Assembly (NCBI RefSeq): GCF_000613865.1
Contig: NZ_BAJU01000003.1
Coordinates: forward strand, 107,962-171,961
Reading direction: 5' to 3'
Source of the DNA: Acetobacter okinawensis JCM 25146
GTDB taxonomy: Bacteria; Pseudomonadota; Alphaproteobacteria; Acetobacterales; Acetobacteraceae
DNA: 64,000 nt
Part shown: piece by piece, positions 8,447 through 18,161 of the stretch
Numbering within the stretch: position 1 is the stretch's first letter
Layout of the letters: every line of letters begins with the position of its first letter
The notes under the pieces: generated by a model
What the model was told of the DNA's origin: nothing
The model's database searches: none
What the model saw: only the letters and a program-made list of their open reading frames with translations
Translations under genes and position numbers: made by a program

Positions 8447-10663
8447 ATGAAGCGCAGCAAACTTTTCTATACGGTTTTTTTCTCGTTTGTTCTGAGTGAT
8501 GCGGCTCTTGCTGCCGATCAGGAGGCGCAGACGGATCAATCCCGGCACCCCAAGGTGGTGACATCTGCGCAGGTTGCCGCCGATAAGGCCAAAGCCGCGG
8601 TTCTCAAGAACGAGATGGTTGAGGTCCGCGGCCATGGCAGGTCATCTGTTCTGGCGTCTTCTGCCACAAAAACCAACACACCGCTGGTTGAGACGGCGCA
8701 GTCTGTTACCGTCATCACGCGGGATGAAATGGATACGCGCGGTGTTCTCACCCTTAATCAGGCCGTGCGCTATGCTGCGGGTATCACGGCTGATACGCGC
8801 GGGGGCGAGGGCACACGTTATGACCTGTTTGACCTGCGTGGCTTTACCGTTCCCACTTTTCTGGATGGGCTGAAGGTGCAGGACAGCCCGACAGGCTTTG
8901 CCGTGGCGCAGACCGATACCTTCCGTCTGGACCGGGTAGAGCTGCTGAAAGGCCCAGCCTCCGCGCTTTATGGCCAGTCGAGCCCCGGTGGGTTGACGGC
9001 CCTGTCCAGTAAGCTGCCCACCGATCAGAAATTTTATGGGTCTGTGGGTACAACAGGGGGCATGTTTGACCTGTACCGTGTGGATGCCGATGTCGGTGGT
9101 TTTGCAACGGATGATGGCCTTGTGCGCTACCGTATTTACGGCACGGCCAATGGGCAGCATACACAGCTTAGCAAAACAGGGAGCAGGCGCTTTAGCATAA
9201 GCCCGGCCTTTACATTCGGTGGGGATGGCCCAACAACCCTGACCCTGCTGGGCAATTACCAGTATGACCCCGAAAACGGCTCTTATGGCGGCGCACCACT
9301 TGTGGGCTCATACAAGGCTGGAACATTTGGCTATCTGCCCCGTAATTTTTATGATGGCGATGCTTCGTTTGAAAAGTTCAACCGCAGGCAGGGTGGCATT
9401 ACCTATATTCTGAACCATCGTTTTAATGACGACTGGAGCTTTAGCACCCGTGGTCGCTACGATGATATCATGACCAATTATCGCAGTGTGCTGAATACTG
9501 GAGATTACGACAGCCCGGACATGACAAGCGGTACCATGCTGGGTCGATACTCCTACGGAGCACGGGAACATAACCACAACCTGGCATTTGACAGCCAGTT
9601 CAAGGGGCATGTTCGTACCGGGCCGTTGCAGCATGCGCTGATGTTCGGTTTTGACTACATGCAGCAACACTCGCGCGATAATGAGAGCATGGGTACGGCT
9701 CCCGATCTGGATGTGGTCAACCCGGATTATAATATGGCTATCCCCGATATGGACCCGGCGGAGAATTACCGAACAACCTCGCAGCAGATCGGGGTTTATG
9801 CTCAGGATGAAATACGCTGGCGGCGCTTTATCCTGACTGGCAGCCTGCGCAATGACTGGTACCATGCGCACCGGGTCACGTATCTGAGCCCTTCGGACGA
9901 GACGCAGAACTCTAGTAAAATTACGTGGCGTGCGTCCGGGCTTTACCACTTCGATTTTGGTCTTGCGCCTTATATCAGCTACTCAACGTCCTTTCAGCCG
10001 CAGGTTGGCAATGTGGTGAGTGCAGATGGGCTCAGCACGCGGCAGGCAACACCGTCCATGGGCAAGCAGTTGGAAGGTGGGGTGAAGTACCAATTGCCGG
10101 GCACCACGCTGTTGCTGACTGCGGCGGGCTTTCATATCGAGCAGAGCAATGTCCTTGTCTCTGTTCCGGGTACGGGGAACTACACGCAAAGTGGGCTCGT
10201 GCATTCCGATGGCTTTGAGTTTGAGGCGCATGCCGAGCCGTTCCACAACCTGATGCTGACAGCGGCAGTAAGTGTGCAGAAGATCAAGGATGATTCCACA
10301 CAAAAGCCGCTGGTCCAGTCTGGCAGGGGGAATGCATCTTTGTTCGCATTCTACACAATGCCATCGGGTAAACTCAAAGGTTTCGGCTTTGGGGGCGGCA
10401 TGCGTTATACCGCCAGAACCTATGGTGGAGAGCTGGCCGATGGCAGCGTGTGGCTTCCACAATATGCGCTGTTTGATGCGTCCGTCTCGTATGACATGTC
10501 CAATCTTTCTCACTCTCTCAAAGGGTGGAAAGTGTCGGCCAATGTCCGCAACCTGTTTGACAAGAACTATGTTGCCAACTGCTATGCTGATGGGGCCGTT
10601 GGCGGATACTGCTTCTTTGGTGAGCGTCGCAATGCACAGGCCAGCATAGGCTACAGCTGGTAA
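8447..10663 (+). CDS. TonB-dependent siderophore receptor
   Basis: This 738-residue outer-membrane receptor begins with a signal peptide (MKRSKLFYTV to DAALAA). The plug domain follows at about 75-200 (TPLVETAQSVTVITRDEM, YDLFDLRGF, VELLKGPASALYGQSSPGG), then a 22-strand barrel of about 540 residues ending in an aromatic residue (IGYSW), the usual outer-membrane signature. The VELLKGPASALYGQ and SSPGG motifs place it in the ferric-siderophore family. ATG 8447 is chosen; TTG 8441 is in frame two codons earlier. It follows an AraC regulator and has a Fur-like site upstream. Energy would come from TonB-ExbBD encoded elsewhere. Confidence 0.92.
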   Translation: MKRSKLFYTVFFSFVLSDAALAADQEAQTDQSRHPKVVTSAQVAADKAKAAVLKNEMVEVRGHGRSSVLASSATKTNTPLVETAQSVTVITRDEMDTRGVLTLNQAVRYAAGITADTRGGEGTRYDLFDLRGFTVPTFLDGLKVQDSPTGFAVAQTDTFRLDRVELLKGPASALYGQSSPGGLTALSSKLPTDQKFYGSVGTTGGMFDLYRVDADVGGFATDDGLVRYRIYGTANGQHTQLSKTGSRRFSISPAFTFGGDGPTTLTLLGNYQYDPENGSYGGAPLVGSYKAGTFGYLPRNFYDGDASFEKFNRRQGGITYILNHRFNDDWSFSTRGRYDDIMTNYRSVLNTGDYDSPDMTSGTMLGRYSYGAREHNHNLAFDSQFKGHVRTGPLQHALMFGFDYMQQHSRDNESMGTAPDLDVVNPDYNMAIPDMDPAENYRTTSQQIGVYAQDEIRWRRFILTGSLRNDWYHAHRVTYLSPSDETQNSSKITWRASGLYHFDFGLAPYISYSTSFQPQVGNVVSADGLSTRQATPSMGKQLEGGVKYQLPGTTLLLTAAGFHIEQSNVLVSVPGTGNYTQSGLVHSDGFEFEAHAEPFHNLMLTAAVSVQKIKDDSTQKPLVQSGRGNASLFAFYTMPSGKLKGFGFGGGMRYTARTYGGELADGSVWLPQYALFDASVSYDMSNLSHSLKGWKVSANVRNLFDKNYVANCYADGAVGGYCFFGERRNAQASIGYSW

Positions 10664-11490
10664 ATATAGTGCGGGCAGCAGCTTGGAGCCGCTGCCCGCC
10701 TAACAGTAGCGACCGGGTTAAAAATATCCGCCGCTGCTTTTTGTTCCGTGGAGCAGGTGGCAGCATCGGGTTGTGTCGGGTGGGCCTGTAGCGTCTGGAG
10801 TTCCGCGCGGACTGCTGCCATTTTTTCCACAAACCAGGGTTGTGCCTGTAATGCGGCAAACATGGCTGCCCCGTTCATATACCCTGCCTGCACATCGCTC
10901 TTCCAGTGTACGCCGCAGACAATGCGGCTTTCACCAAAAATACGCGCACGCTGCATAATCTCGCTAGCACGCTCAGGCAAAGCGCTGGCCAGAATGGAGG
11001 CTGTCATCCAGCCCCATGTGGTATGCCCAGATGGGTAGGAAAAACTCGTCTCTAGCTTGCTGCGGGCATCTGGCGTGCAGATGTCCTGCTGGTTCCCCAC
11101 AAATGGGCGCGGCCTGTGCCAGAAGTTTTTTTCTTCCGTGACACGCTGTTCGGTTGGTTGCGCCAAGGTCTTTAACAGGTCAAGCAGGGCGGGTAGCCTG
11201 TCCGCGCGAAGATTGAACCCGGCCGCACAGGAAAAATCACTGATAACGTGCTGTGGCGTCAAATCCGCATCATTATGTGCCAGTTGCCAACGACTGCTGC
11301 CATGGAGCGCGCGTGTGTTTTCAAAGGCCTGCATATCGGCCTCCTGCGCATGCGAGCCAGCGGGGGGCGGTGGGGGCAGAAAGTCACGGCCATCTGGCAG
11401 CAGGGCGGTTTGGGCTGCACAGGTCTGAGGCAGGGCAGGTAGGGCCAGACAGAGCGTTACGGCACAAAAAACAAAAAGACCATGGCGCAT
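10651..11490 (-). CDS. class A acid phosphatase (PAP2 superfamily), exported
   Basis: The three phosphatase motifs of the PAP2/class A nonspecific acid phosphatase family are intact: KNFWHRPRP, SYPSGHTTWGW and ESRIVCGVHWKSDV. A signal peptide (MRHGLFVFCAVTLCLALPAL) indicates export to the periplasm, where such enzymes release phosphate from diverse monoesters. I chose ATG 11490 because GAAGG lies eight bases ahead; the frame is open further upstream (ATG 11505 and 11625). The product has about 279 residues. The last 20 codons overlap the receptor terminator and the final 13 bp overlap the receptor gene tail to tail, so the extreme C-terminus is doubtful. Confidence 0.88.
   Translation of the reverse strand: MRHGLFVFCAVTLCLALPALPQTCAAQTALLPDGRDFLPPPPPAGSHAQEADMQAFENTRALHGSSRWQLAHNDADLTPQHVISDFSCAAGFNLRADRLPALLDLLKTLAQPTEQRVTEEKNFWHRPRPFVGNQQDICTPDARSKLETSFSYPSGHTTWGWMTASILASALPERASEIMQRARIFGESRIVCGVHWKSDVQAGYMNGAAMFAALQAQPWFVEKMAAVRAELQTLQAHPTQPDAATCSTEQKAAADIFNPVATVRRAAAPSCCPHYIYQL
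10671..10702. terminator. strong hairpin after the TonB receptor
   Basis: GCGGGCAGCAGC (10671-10682) pairs with GCCGCTGCCCGC, one mismatch in twelve, starting eight bases after the receptor stop codon. It lies inside the last codons of the convergent acid phosphatase frame, so it may end both transcripts. Confidence 0.55.
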
Positions 11491-11734
11491 GGTGTGGACC
11501 TTCATATTGGTATGAACAGGGCTTGTCCCATACGCTAAACTGGGCCAGAGCGCGTGTGACGCTTTGATGATGAATACGCGGCTCAGGGCTGATGGTGTGA
11601 GTGTTATGCATGCTGTGGCCTTCAACCGCCATTATACCGGGCTTTGCACATACAGGAGCAAATGTTGTAGGCTGCCTGTGCTGGCGGGCGGGTAAGTTCT
11701 CCCTGCATGGTGTTGCCCTACAAGGACCTCGCGG

Positions 11735-12526
11735 ATGAAAATCGCCTTAGGACAGTTTGCCGTCGCACCGGAATGGTGCGCTAATCTTGCTCAATGTGTT
11801 TCCCTGATCGAGCGGGCAGCGGCTGAGGGGGCTAAACTGCTTGTGCTGCCCGAAAGTCTTATTGCTGCCGATATGCATGATCCGGGCATTACCGTGCGCA
11901 CCGCCCAGCCACTTGATGGGCCATTTGTCAGTGGTCTGGTTAACGCGTTGGTGGGCACGGACCTGAGCGTAATCTGCTGTATTGCCACACCAGCCCACCC
12001 AGCCTTGACCCATAACTGCCAGATTGTGCTCAATGCGACCGGGCTGGTTGCCTGCTACCGTAAATTGCACCTGTATGATGCCTTCAGCATGAAGGAATCA
12101 AACGATTATGTCCCCGGTACGGAACTGCCCCCCATTGTGCAGGTGGGGGACATTCATGTGGGTTTAATGACCTGTTATGATGTGCGCTTTCCCGAGGTTG
12201 CGCGCTCTCTTGCCGTGCGCGGAGCAGACCTGCTGAGCGTGCCTGCCGCATGGGTGCGGGGGCCGGGCAAGGAATGGCACTGGGAGGTGATGGTAACGGC
12301 CAGAGCATTGGAAAATACCTGCTACGTTGCTGCTGTGGGTGAGTGTGGCCCGCGCAATATCGGGTGCAGCATGCTGGTAGATCCACTAGGGGTTGCCGTG
12401 ACCCGTGCGGGGAGCAGCCCCGACCTGCTGTTTGCTACTGTGGATAAGGAGCGTATCCGTGCAGCGCGCGAAGCACTGCCTGTGCTGGTCAACCGCCGTT
12501 TCCGTGATCCTGAATTAAAGCGTTAA
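11735..12526 (+). CDS. carbon-nitrogen hydrolase (nitrilase superfamily)
   Basis: This 263-residue cytoplasmic enzyme has the complete nitrilase-superfamily triad: glutamate 40 in LVLPES, lysine 110 in YRKLHLYDAF and cysteine 147 in GLMTCYDVRFPE. The motifs RFPEVARSLAVRGADLL and CYVAAVGECG fit the Nit/omega-amidase branch, whose members hydrolyse deaminated glutathione or omega-amides; the exact substrate is not clear here. AAGGA precedes the ATG. A MFS transporter follows 76 bp downstream on the same strand. Confidence 0.85.
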   Translation: MKIALGQFAVAPEWCANLAQCVSLIERAAAEGAKLLVLPESLIAADMHDPGITVRTAQPLDGPFVSGLVNALVGTDLSVICCIATPAHPALTHNCQIVLNATGLVACYRKLHLYDAFSMKESNDYVPGTELPPIVQVGDIHVGLMTCYDVRFPEVARSLAVRGADLLSVPAAWVRGPGKEWHWEVMVTARALENTCYVAAVGECGPRNIGCSMLVDPLGVAVTRAGSSPDLLFATVDKERIRAAREALPVLVNRRFRDPELKR

Positions 12527-12602
12527 TCGTATGCCAGCGCCGGGAGAGCGGTTTTAACGAACCCGCACCAGTCTGTCTTTTTGTGTTTCCAATCAGGTAG
12601 CC

Positions 12603-13799
12603 ATGCTTTTTAAAAATCTTTCGACCGAAGCCACTATCGGGCTTTGGGCCTTGTTTGCCTGCACCTTTACGGCGCTGACCAGTGAGGTGGCACCCGTGGG
12701 CATTCTGATTGAAATGGCACAGACCTTCCACATCCCCGAAGGTAAAGCCGGTCTGGCCGTCAGTGCATTTGCGCTCATGGTCACGCTAGGTGCTGTGCCT
12801 CTGACTATCCTGACTGCGCATGTTGATCGCAAACGGTTGATGCTGCTTTCCCTCTCCGGATATGTTGTGTCCAATCTGGTTGTGGCCATGGCGCCGACTT
12901 TTGGCCTTTTGTGTGTAGGCCGGTTGATCGGCGGGGTAGCTCACGCGCTGCTTATGTCCATTGTTTCTGCCTATGCAGCACGTCTGGTACCACCGAGCAT
13001 GACGGGGCGGGCAATCTCCTTTGTATATGGTGGCACATCGCTAGGCGCCATACTGGGGGTGCCGGGTACAGCGGCTGTGGGACATCTGGCAAGCTGGCGT
13101 GTTGCCATGTACATCATGACTGGCCTTGCCGTTGTGCTGACACTCTGCATTGCATTTTTTCTTCCCCCCGTATCATCGACCGTGCATGTCAAGGAGAGCT
13201 TGCCCAACATAGTCTCCCGTAAGGTCATGCGCACCTTTCTGATTGTTGTTGCGGTGGATGCCGTCTTCTTTTTCGCACATAATCTGCTGTACACTTATGT
13301 CACGCCACTCCTGCTGGAACATGGTCTGCCGGATGGTGCGTTGAGCATTGCCCTGTTGCTGACGGGTGCCTTGAGCATTCTGGGGCTGTGGGGGGCCGGG
13401 CAGATTGTGGACCGTCGGCCCGCGGCAGGCATGCTGGCCAGTGGTATGGCCATGCTGGTTGGTATGGGACTGATGTACGGCCATATTCTGCCGGGATGGA
13501 TGTCCGTTGGTGCTGTGGGGCTGTGGTGCATTGGCTACTCAGCCATTATTCCCTTTGTTATGTCCGGTGCCATCCGCGCCCGCGCAACACGGGCCGATGT
13601 AGCTGGGGCCGCAATTAATGCGGCCAGCAATGCGGGCATTCTGCTCGGCTCAGCTGCAGGGGGTGTTGTGTTGACCCATTATGGCTTTGCGGTGCTGACA
13701 CCCATGGCCATTGCGGTGGCTTTGTGCGGTATTCTCATAGCGTTTTTCAGCACGTCCGCTTTTCCTCACGTTCTGCATCCGTCCGAACATGACGCATGA
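12603..13799 (+). CDS. MFS transporter, DHA1-type
   Basis: The 398-residue protein fits twelve membrane helices in two six-helix halves. The loop 2-3 region (LTAHVDRKRLMLLSL) and the helix-4 to helix-5 segment (VGRLIGGVAHALLMSIVSAYAARLVPP) match drug:H+ antiporter-1 members related to AraJ/YdhP-type sugar or drug exporters. It lies in the inner membrane. The substrate is not predictable. It probably shares a transcript with the upstream carbon-nitrogen hydrolase. The 3' end faces the diguanylate cyclase gene. Confidence 0.87.
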   Translation: MLFKNLSTEATIGLWALFACTFTALTSEVAPVGILIEMAQTFHIPEGKAGLAVSAFALMVTLGAVPLTILTAHVDRKRLMLLSLSGYVVSNLVVAMAPTFGLLCVGRLIGGVAHALLMSIVSAYAARLVPPSMTGRAISFVYGGTSLGAILGVPGTAAVGHLASWRVAMYIMTGLAVVLTLCIAFFLPPVSSTVHVKESLPNIVSRKVMRTFLIVVAVDAVFFFAHNLLYTYVTPLLLEHGLPDGALSIALLLTGALSILGLWGAGQIVDRRPAAGMLASGMAMLVGMGLMYGHILPGWMSVGAVGLWCIGYSAIIPFVMSGAIRARATRADVAGAAINAASNAGILLGSAAGGVVLTHYGFAVLTPMAIAVALCGILIAFFSTSAFPHVLHPSEHDA

Positions 13800-13885
13800 C
13801 GGTAATCTGACCGCTGCTTTTGTGCATCACAGGCGTATGGAGAATAGTACGGGGTAATCACCAGAGGACTTTGCCAGCTACAGGG

Positions 13886-14841
13886 TTATGGGGTTGGCTC
13901 TTTGCTGGGTGTTGCAGGCTTTGTGGAGCGTTTTCTGGCAGGAGTGTTCTTTTTGTTGCTGTACATTGAGTGGTCAGCATGGACCATGATTGTGGCAAGA
14001 TCCTTGCCATCTTCAGGGTAAAGTCCTCCGCCAATGCTGCCAGAGAGAGTGAGCTTGATGTTGTTGACCACAACTGGGCGGCTCAGGGTAGCAAGTAGTT
14101 TGTTGCGTATTGTATCGAGCATGGTTCTGCTCTCAATATCAGGTAGCAGAACGCCAAACTCATCCCCACCCAGCCGAACGACATAATCAGATTTACGGAT
14201 GTTTTTGCGCAGCCTGAGCGCGAGTGCACGCAGCACGTTATCTCCGGTAGCATGGCCGTAAGTGTCGTTAATCGGTTTAAAGCGGTCCAGATCGATCATC
14301 AGGAACCCTATGGTCTGGGTGGGATCATCCTCAATTTCCTCACTCCACCGTTCCATCAGGCCGCGCCTGTTGCCCACTCCTGTTAGTTCGTCTGTAAAAG
14401 CGTCTTTCTGGAGGGCGCGGTATTTACGTTTTATGTCCGAAATATCGTGAAAAATACCAATGGCAATGCCCATTTTATGGAACATAAGCGCATAATGTTG
14501 CACAATGCGTACTTTGCCGTCTGCACCTTTGATGTCCAGCACAAGCCCGGATAATTCGCTTGTTTCTTCCAGATCAGCCCGGCTGCGTGCATGTGCAATC
14601 TGGGCACGGAACTGCTCTTGCTGTTTCAGGTCAACACAGCTGCGGTCAATAAGGTCCACTATGGTTTCAATCCTGTCGTCCGCAATAAGGCTGAACGCAG
14701 GGTTGCGCAGAATGATCTGATGGTCAGACAGGCGTACAACAACCGTACCGATCGGCACCTTGCTGAACAGTGTTTGTCCTAATGTGCCAGATCTGGGAGG
14801 GAGTTGAAGTCGATCTCACCAAGCTGGGGAGCGGTGTTCAT
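13886..14841 (-). pseudogene. PAS-GGDEF diguanylate cyclase, frameshifted near its start
   Basis: The C-terminal GGDEF domain has the active signature RLGGDEF. An RxxD inhibitory site (RKSD) sits five residues before it, so c-di-GMP synthesis with product inhibition is expected. A PAS domain precedes it (VPIGTVVVRLSDHQIILRNP). The PAS frame has no ATG and could start only at GTG 14758, inside the PAS fold. Another frame starting at ATG 14841 reads MNTAPQLGEIDFNSLPDLAH and then stops at about 14780; adding one T to the TT pair there gives a continuous PDLAHLGQTLFSKVPIG. The gene is therefore best read as about 318 residues with a one-base contraction at 14780-14786. No transmembrane segment is seen. 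Confidence 0.78.
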
Positions 14842-15094
14842 GGAGGGCTGTTATCCTGCTTCAGCTGTTCAGGCTGGTCTGGTGCCTCCGTAATGAGGCC
14901 ATTCACGTTTGGCTACAAGCCAGAAATGAATGAGGTTTTAAAAATCTTCTTTTGCCATGACCATGGTGTCTTGGCGTTGTTCTGCTATGAATCTACGTTA
15001 AATACAGCACAAGCAATGACATATATCAATCACACTATATTATTAGTATCCCATCTGTGTGGGACAGGTGTGGCTTTTGTCTTGCTGTAAGGGG

Positions 15095-15121
15095 TTGAAG
15101 CAGCGTTTTTTTCTGCTTCAA
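15095..15121. other. dyad with a T-rich loop
   Basis: TTGAAGCAG (15095-15103) and CTGCTTCAA (15113-15121) are perfect inverted arms around a CGTTTTTTT loop. It lies in the 390-bp gap between the diguanylate cyclase start and the YceI terminator. The T tract is in the loop rather than after the stem, so it is not an ordinary terminator. The rest of the gap holds nothing recognisable. Confidence 0.4.
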
Positions 15122-15178
15122 AAGCGCATTATGGGCGTTCTGCCCAAAGGCTTGTGTCAGTCTGGGGGTAGAAAGAGC

Positions 15179-15219
15179 AAAAACCCCAGCCATGGTTGCC
15201 CTCAGGCGTGCATGGCTGG
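15179..15219 (-). terminator. rho-independent terminator of the YceI gene
   Basis: CCAGCCATG (15186-15194) and CATGGCTGG (15211-15219) form a perfect nine-pair stem. On the minus strand it is followed by GGTTTTTG, starting about 12 bases after the YceI stop codon. Confidence 0.7.
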
Positions 15220-15231
15220 AGTGGATTCTAT

Positions 15232-15849
15232 TTAGTCCTGTTTTTCAAAAGCGCCAGCAATGCGCAGGGTTACGGTATCGCCGACGTAGGGCACATACAT
15301 TTTTATGCCAAAATCACTGCGGTTCAGGGTGCCTGTGGCTTCAAACCCGGTTGTATATTTTTTGTCCATGGGGTTCACGCCCGCGCCAATAAAATGCACG
15401 GTCAGCGTTACGGGTTTTGTCACGCCGTGGAGTGTCAGGTTGCCATTGACGGTCGCGTTGTTCTGGCCGGTCAGTTTGACGCTGGTTGAAACAAATGTTG
15501 CATCCGGGAACTTGGCTGCGTCAAACCATTGTGCGCTCTTGAGTTCATCCGTCAGTTTTGCGCTGGTGGTCTGTACTGATGCAACAGGAATAGTGACGGA
15601 CAGCTTGGATGCACTTGGTGTTTTTGCGTTAAGCTCCAGAGTGCCCGAGGCATTGGAAAAAGCGCCAAAATAATTGGTAAATCCAAAATGCAGGACGGAA
15701 AAACCAACCTGAGTGTGTCCGGGTTCAACGGCATAATTGCCAGACTGAACCTGTGCTGCACTCGTGACTGTCTGGGCAAAAACGGGCGTAACTGCGTTTA
15801 AAGCAAGAACGGCAGAGGCTGCGGTCAGTAAGGAGGAAAAGCGGGGCAT
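15232..15849 (-). CDS. YceI-family periplasmic protein
   Basis: The 205-residue product has a signal peptide (MPRFSSLLTAASAVLALNAV, cleavage after VFAQ region) and a full YceI-like lipocalin-fold domain: GHTQVGFSVLHFGFTNYFGAF at the start, FDAAKFPDATFVSTSV in the middle, and LHGVTKPVTLTV near the end. YceI proteins bind isoprenoid-type lipids in the periplasm and often respond to acid or oxidative stress; the ligand here is unknown. A GGAG ribosome site precedes the ATG and a clear terminator follows, so it is probably a single-gene transcript. Confidence 0.88.
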   Translation of the reverse strand: MPRFSSLLTAASAVLALNAVTPVFAQTVTSAAQVQSGNYAVEPGHTQVGFSVLHFGFTNYFGAFSNASGTLELNAKTPSASKLSVTIPVASVQTTSAKLTDELKSAQWFDAAKFPDATFVSTSVKLTGQNNATVNGNLTLHGVTKPVTLTVHFIGAGVNPMDKKYTTGFEATGTLNRSDFGIKMYVPYVGDTVTLRIAGAFEKQD

Positions 15850-16095
15850 ACTGAAAAATCTCCAAAAAATAGAATAAGCAATCGGGCCGGAGCAGATTTT
15901 GTGAGTGAAAACCCTGTTTTGTCAGGTTATCCGGCCGTGCCGTGAATTGTCTTCACCTGAATAGCAGCCTTAAAGTGCATGCATAAACAACAATAATATA
16001 AATGCTTTGTTTCTGATTTTTTGCATGAGTGTTTTCGTCAGGGTATGTCTGACGGCGCTGGTTGGCGTCCCTCCAGTGGTTGCATCATTGGGGTA

Positions 16096-17115
16096 CTATA
16101 AAACCGGATAATGGCAGGCAACCTCATGGCCGGGGGATATCTGCTTTAAAATGGGGGTGTCATTCTGGCAGCGTGGTTGCACGGTCGGGCATCGGGTATG
16201 AAAACGACAGCCTGATGGCTTATGCACAGGGCTGGGAATTTCTCCACGCAACGGCGCATGCCGGGGCGCGCCAACCACAGGCTGCGGGACCGCTTGGGTC
16301 AATGCGATGGTGTAAGGGTGGGCGGCATTGTGCAAAACCTTGTCGGTATCACCAAGCTCCACAATGGCACCAAGGTACATGACGGCTACACGCGTGGATA
16401 TCTGGCGCACTACGGCAAGGTCATGAGCAATAAAAACATAGGTCAGGCCAAGCTGTTTTTGCAGATCGGCAAACAGGTTCACAATCTGTGCCTGAACAGA
16501 TACATCCAGTGCGGAAACCGGCTCGTCCGCCACGACAAGGCGAGGGGCAAGGGCTAGTGCGCGTGCAATGTTGATGCGTTGGCGCTGGCCACCAGAAAAT
16601 TCATGCGGATAACGTTCCAGAGCACTTTGTGGCAGGCTCACCAGATCCATGAGTTCGGCCAGCCTGTGTGCTATGGATGATGCAGTCCGCCTGTGGCCAT
16701 CGGGTGCGCGGTGCACCCGCAAGGGTTCGGCCAGCAGGTCGCCTATTCGCCTGCGTGGGTTAAGCGAGGCATACGAGTCCTGGAACACCATTTGCATACG
16801 TTGGCGTAGCGGGCGCAGGGTGTGTTCGGGCAGCAGCGTGATGTCCTGCCCTTCAAACAGAATCTGACCGGATGAAACATCGTGCAGGCGTAGCAGGCAG
16901 CGCCCCAGTGTGGATTTGCCACAGCCGGACTCCCCGACAAGGCCCAGCACCTCTCCGGGCATGACGGAGAAAGAAACACCATCTACCGCCTTGAGGGACT
17001 GCCCGCGTTTGAGCACATAGGTTTTGTAAACATCCCTGACCGCCAGAAGGGGCAGGGGAGGAGTGGGGGATTGTCGCATGTCGGCGGCCTGTGGTGTGGG
17101 ATGGGGCGAGCGCAT
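16096..17115 (-). CDS. dppF: oligopeptide/dipeptide ABC transporter ATPase, OppF/DppF type
   Basis: This 339-residue cytoplasmic ATPase has Walker [13 protein letters not shown], signature [16 protein letters not shown] and Walker [13 protein letters not shown]. The C-terminal peptide-transporter extension with paired cysteines ([15 protein letters not shown]), typical of OppDF/DppDF, is present. It is the last gene of the dpp-type operon, nine bp after dppD. The symbol reflects family only: dipeptides, oligopeptides, nickel or opines are all possible, because no binding protein is encoded nearby. Confidence 0.85.
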   Translation of the reverse strand: MRSPHPTPQAADMRQSPTPPLPLLAVRDVYKTYVLKRGQSLKAVDGVSFSVMPGEVLGLVGESGCGKSTLGRCLLRLHDVSSGQILFEGQDITLLPEHTLRPLRQRMQMVFQDSYASLNPRRRIGDLLAEPLRVHRAPDGHRRTASSIAHRLAELMDLVSLPQSALERYPHEFSGGQRQRINIARALALAPRLVVADEPVSALDVSVQAQIVNLFADLQKQLGLTYVFIAHDLAVVRQISTRVAVMYLGAIVELGDTDKVLHNAAHPYTIALTQAVPQPVVGAPRHAPLRGEIPSPVHKPSGCRFHTRCPTVQPRCQNDTPILKQISPGHEVACHYPVL

Positions 17116-17124
17116 GGTGGCTCC

Positions 17125-18161
17125 TCACACGGCAAAGGATGTGGTGCTGCAAGTCTGCCGGGGCAATGGCCTGCCTTCTGTGGGCAGAACGCAGGCGACC
17201 TGATGTCCCGGTCCAATAACATGGAATTGCGGAGGGGGGGCTGGCAGGCAGGTCGCGTGTGTATAGGTGCAGCGCGGGGCAAAAGCACAGCCCACGGGGC
17301 GCTCTGCTGGTTGGGGTGGTCCCCCGGGTATGGCATGCAGGCGCTCGGGGCGTGGCCCGTTCATGGGGGGATGGAGGCCAGAAGGGCTGCTGTGTAGGGG
17401 TGTTGCGGGTGAGCGAACAGGTCCTGTGTTGTGCCCTCCTCGGCTACCCTGCCAGAATACAGGACTAGCGTGCGGTCGCACGTCTCGGCCACTACGCCCA
17501 TGTCATGGGTTATGAGCAGAATGGATGACCCATGGGTTGTACGCAGCTTGCGCATCAGGTCCAGAATCTGGGCCTGAACGGTCACATCCAGCGCTGTGGT
17601 GGGTTCATCCGCAATGAGTACTGACGGATTGCACGATAGAGCCATGGCGATCATCGCGCGCTGGCGCAAACCGCCGGAGAGTTGGTGTGGATAGCGGTTG
17701 GCCGTGTTTGCCGGGTCTGGAACGCCCATTTCAGCCAGCAGTTCAATCGTGCGCGTGCGGGCCTGTTTGCGTGAGAATTTGTTGTGCACACGCAGTTGTT
17801 CGTCAATCTGCCAGCCGATGGTGTAAACCGGCGTAAAGGCGGTCATGGGGTCTTGAAAGATCATGGCAATTTCCCGCCCACGTAAGGCACGGAATTCCCG
17901 GGCGGGTAAACCAAGAATCTCCTGTCCTTTAAAGCGGACAGAGCCGGTTATGGTCACGCCGGGTGCATCAATCAGGCCCATAAGAGCCATGGCGGTCACG
18001 GATTTTCCAGAACCGGATTCTCCGACCAGTCCCAGAATTTCTCGCCCAGCCATGCTGAAGGACATGTTCTCGACAATGGGAATGCTCTGCCCGCGTGAGG
18101 TAAAGCTGATGCACAGGTCGCGTACGTCAAGCAGGGGATGGGAGTGTGTGTCAGTGGACAT
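17125..18161 (-). pseudogene. dppD: oligopeptide/dipeptide ABC transporter ATPase, OppD/DppD type, frameshifted
   Basis: Walker A GLVGESGSGKSV, signature [15 protein letters not shown] and Walker [13 protein letters not shown] are intact in the main frame, which then stops after LLASIPP. The neighbouring frame continues MNGPRPERLHAIPGGPP and the cysteine-containing tail CAFAPRCTYTHATC, the standard OppD C-terminus. One additional base in the G6/C6 run at 17365-17370 restores one frame of about 345 residues. The ATG at 18161 overlaps the end of dppB by 11 bp, and GAGG precedes it. Without the tail the ATPase core would still be encoded. Confidence 0.82.

Noticed and set aside
16036..16054. CGTCAG/CTGACG hairpin downstream of dppF as a terminator
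   Set aside because: On the minus strand it is followed by A residues, not T, and the stem is only six pairs.
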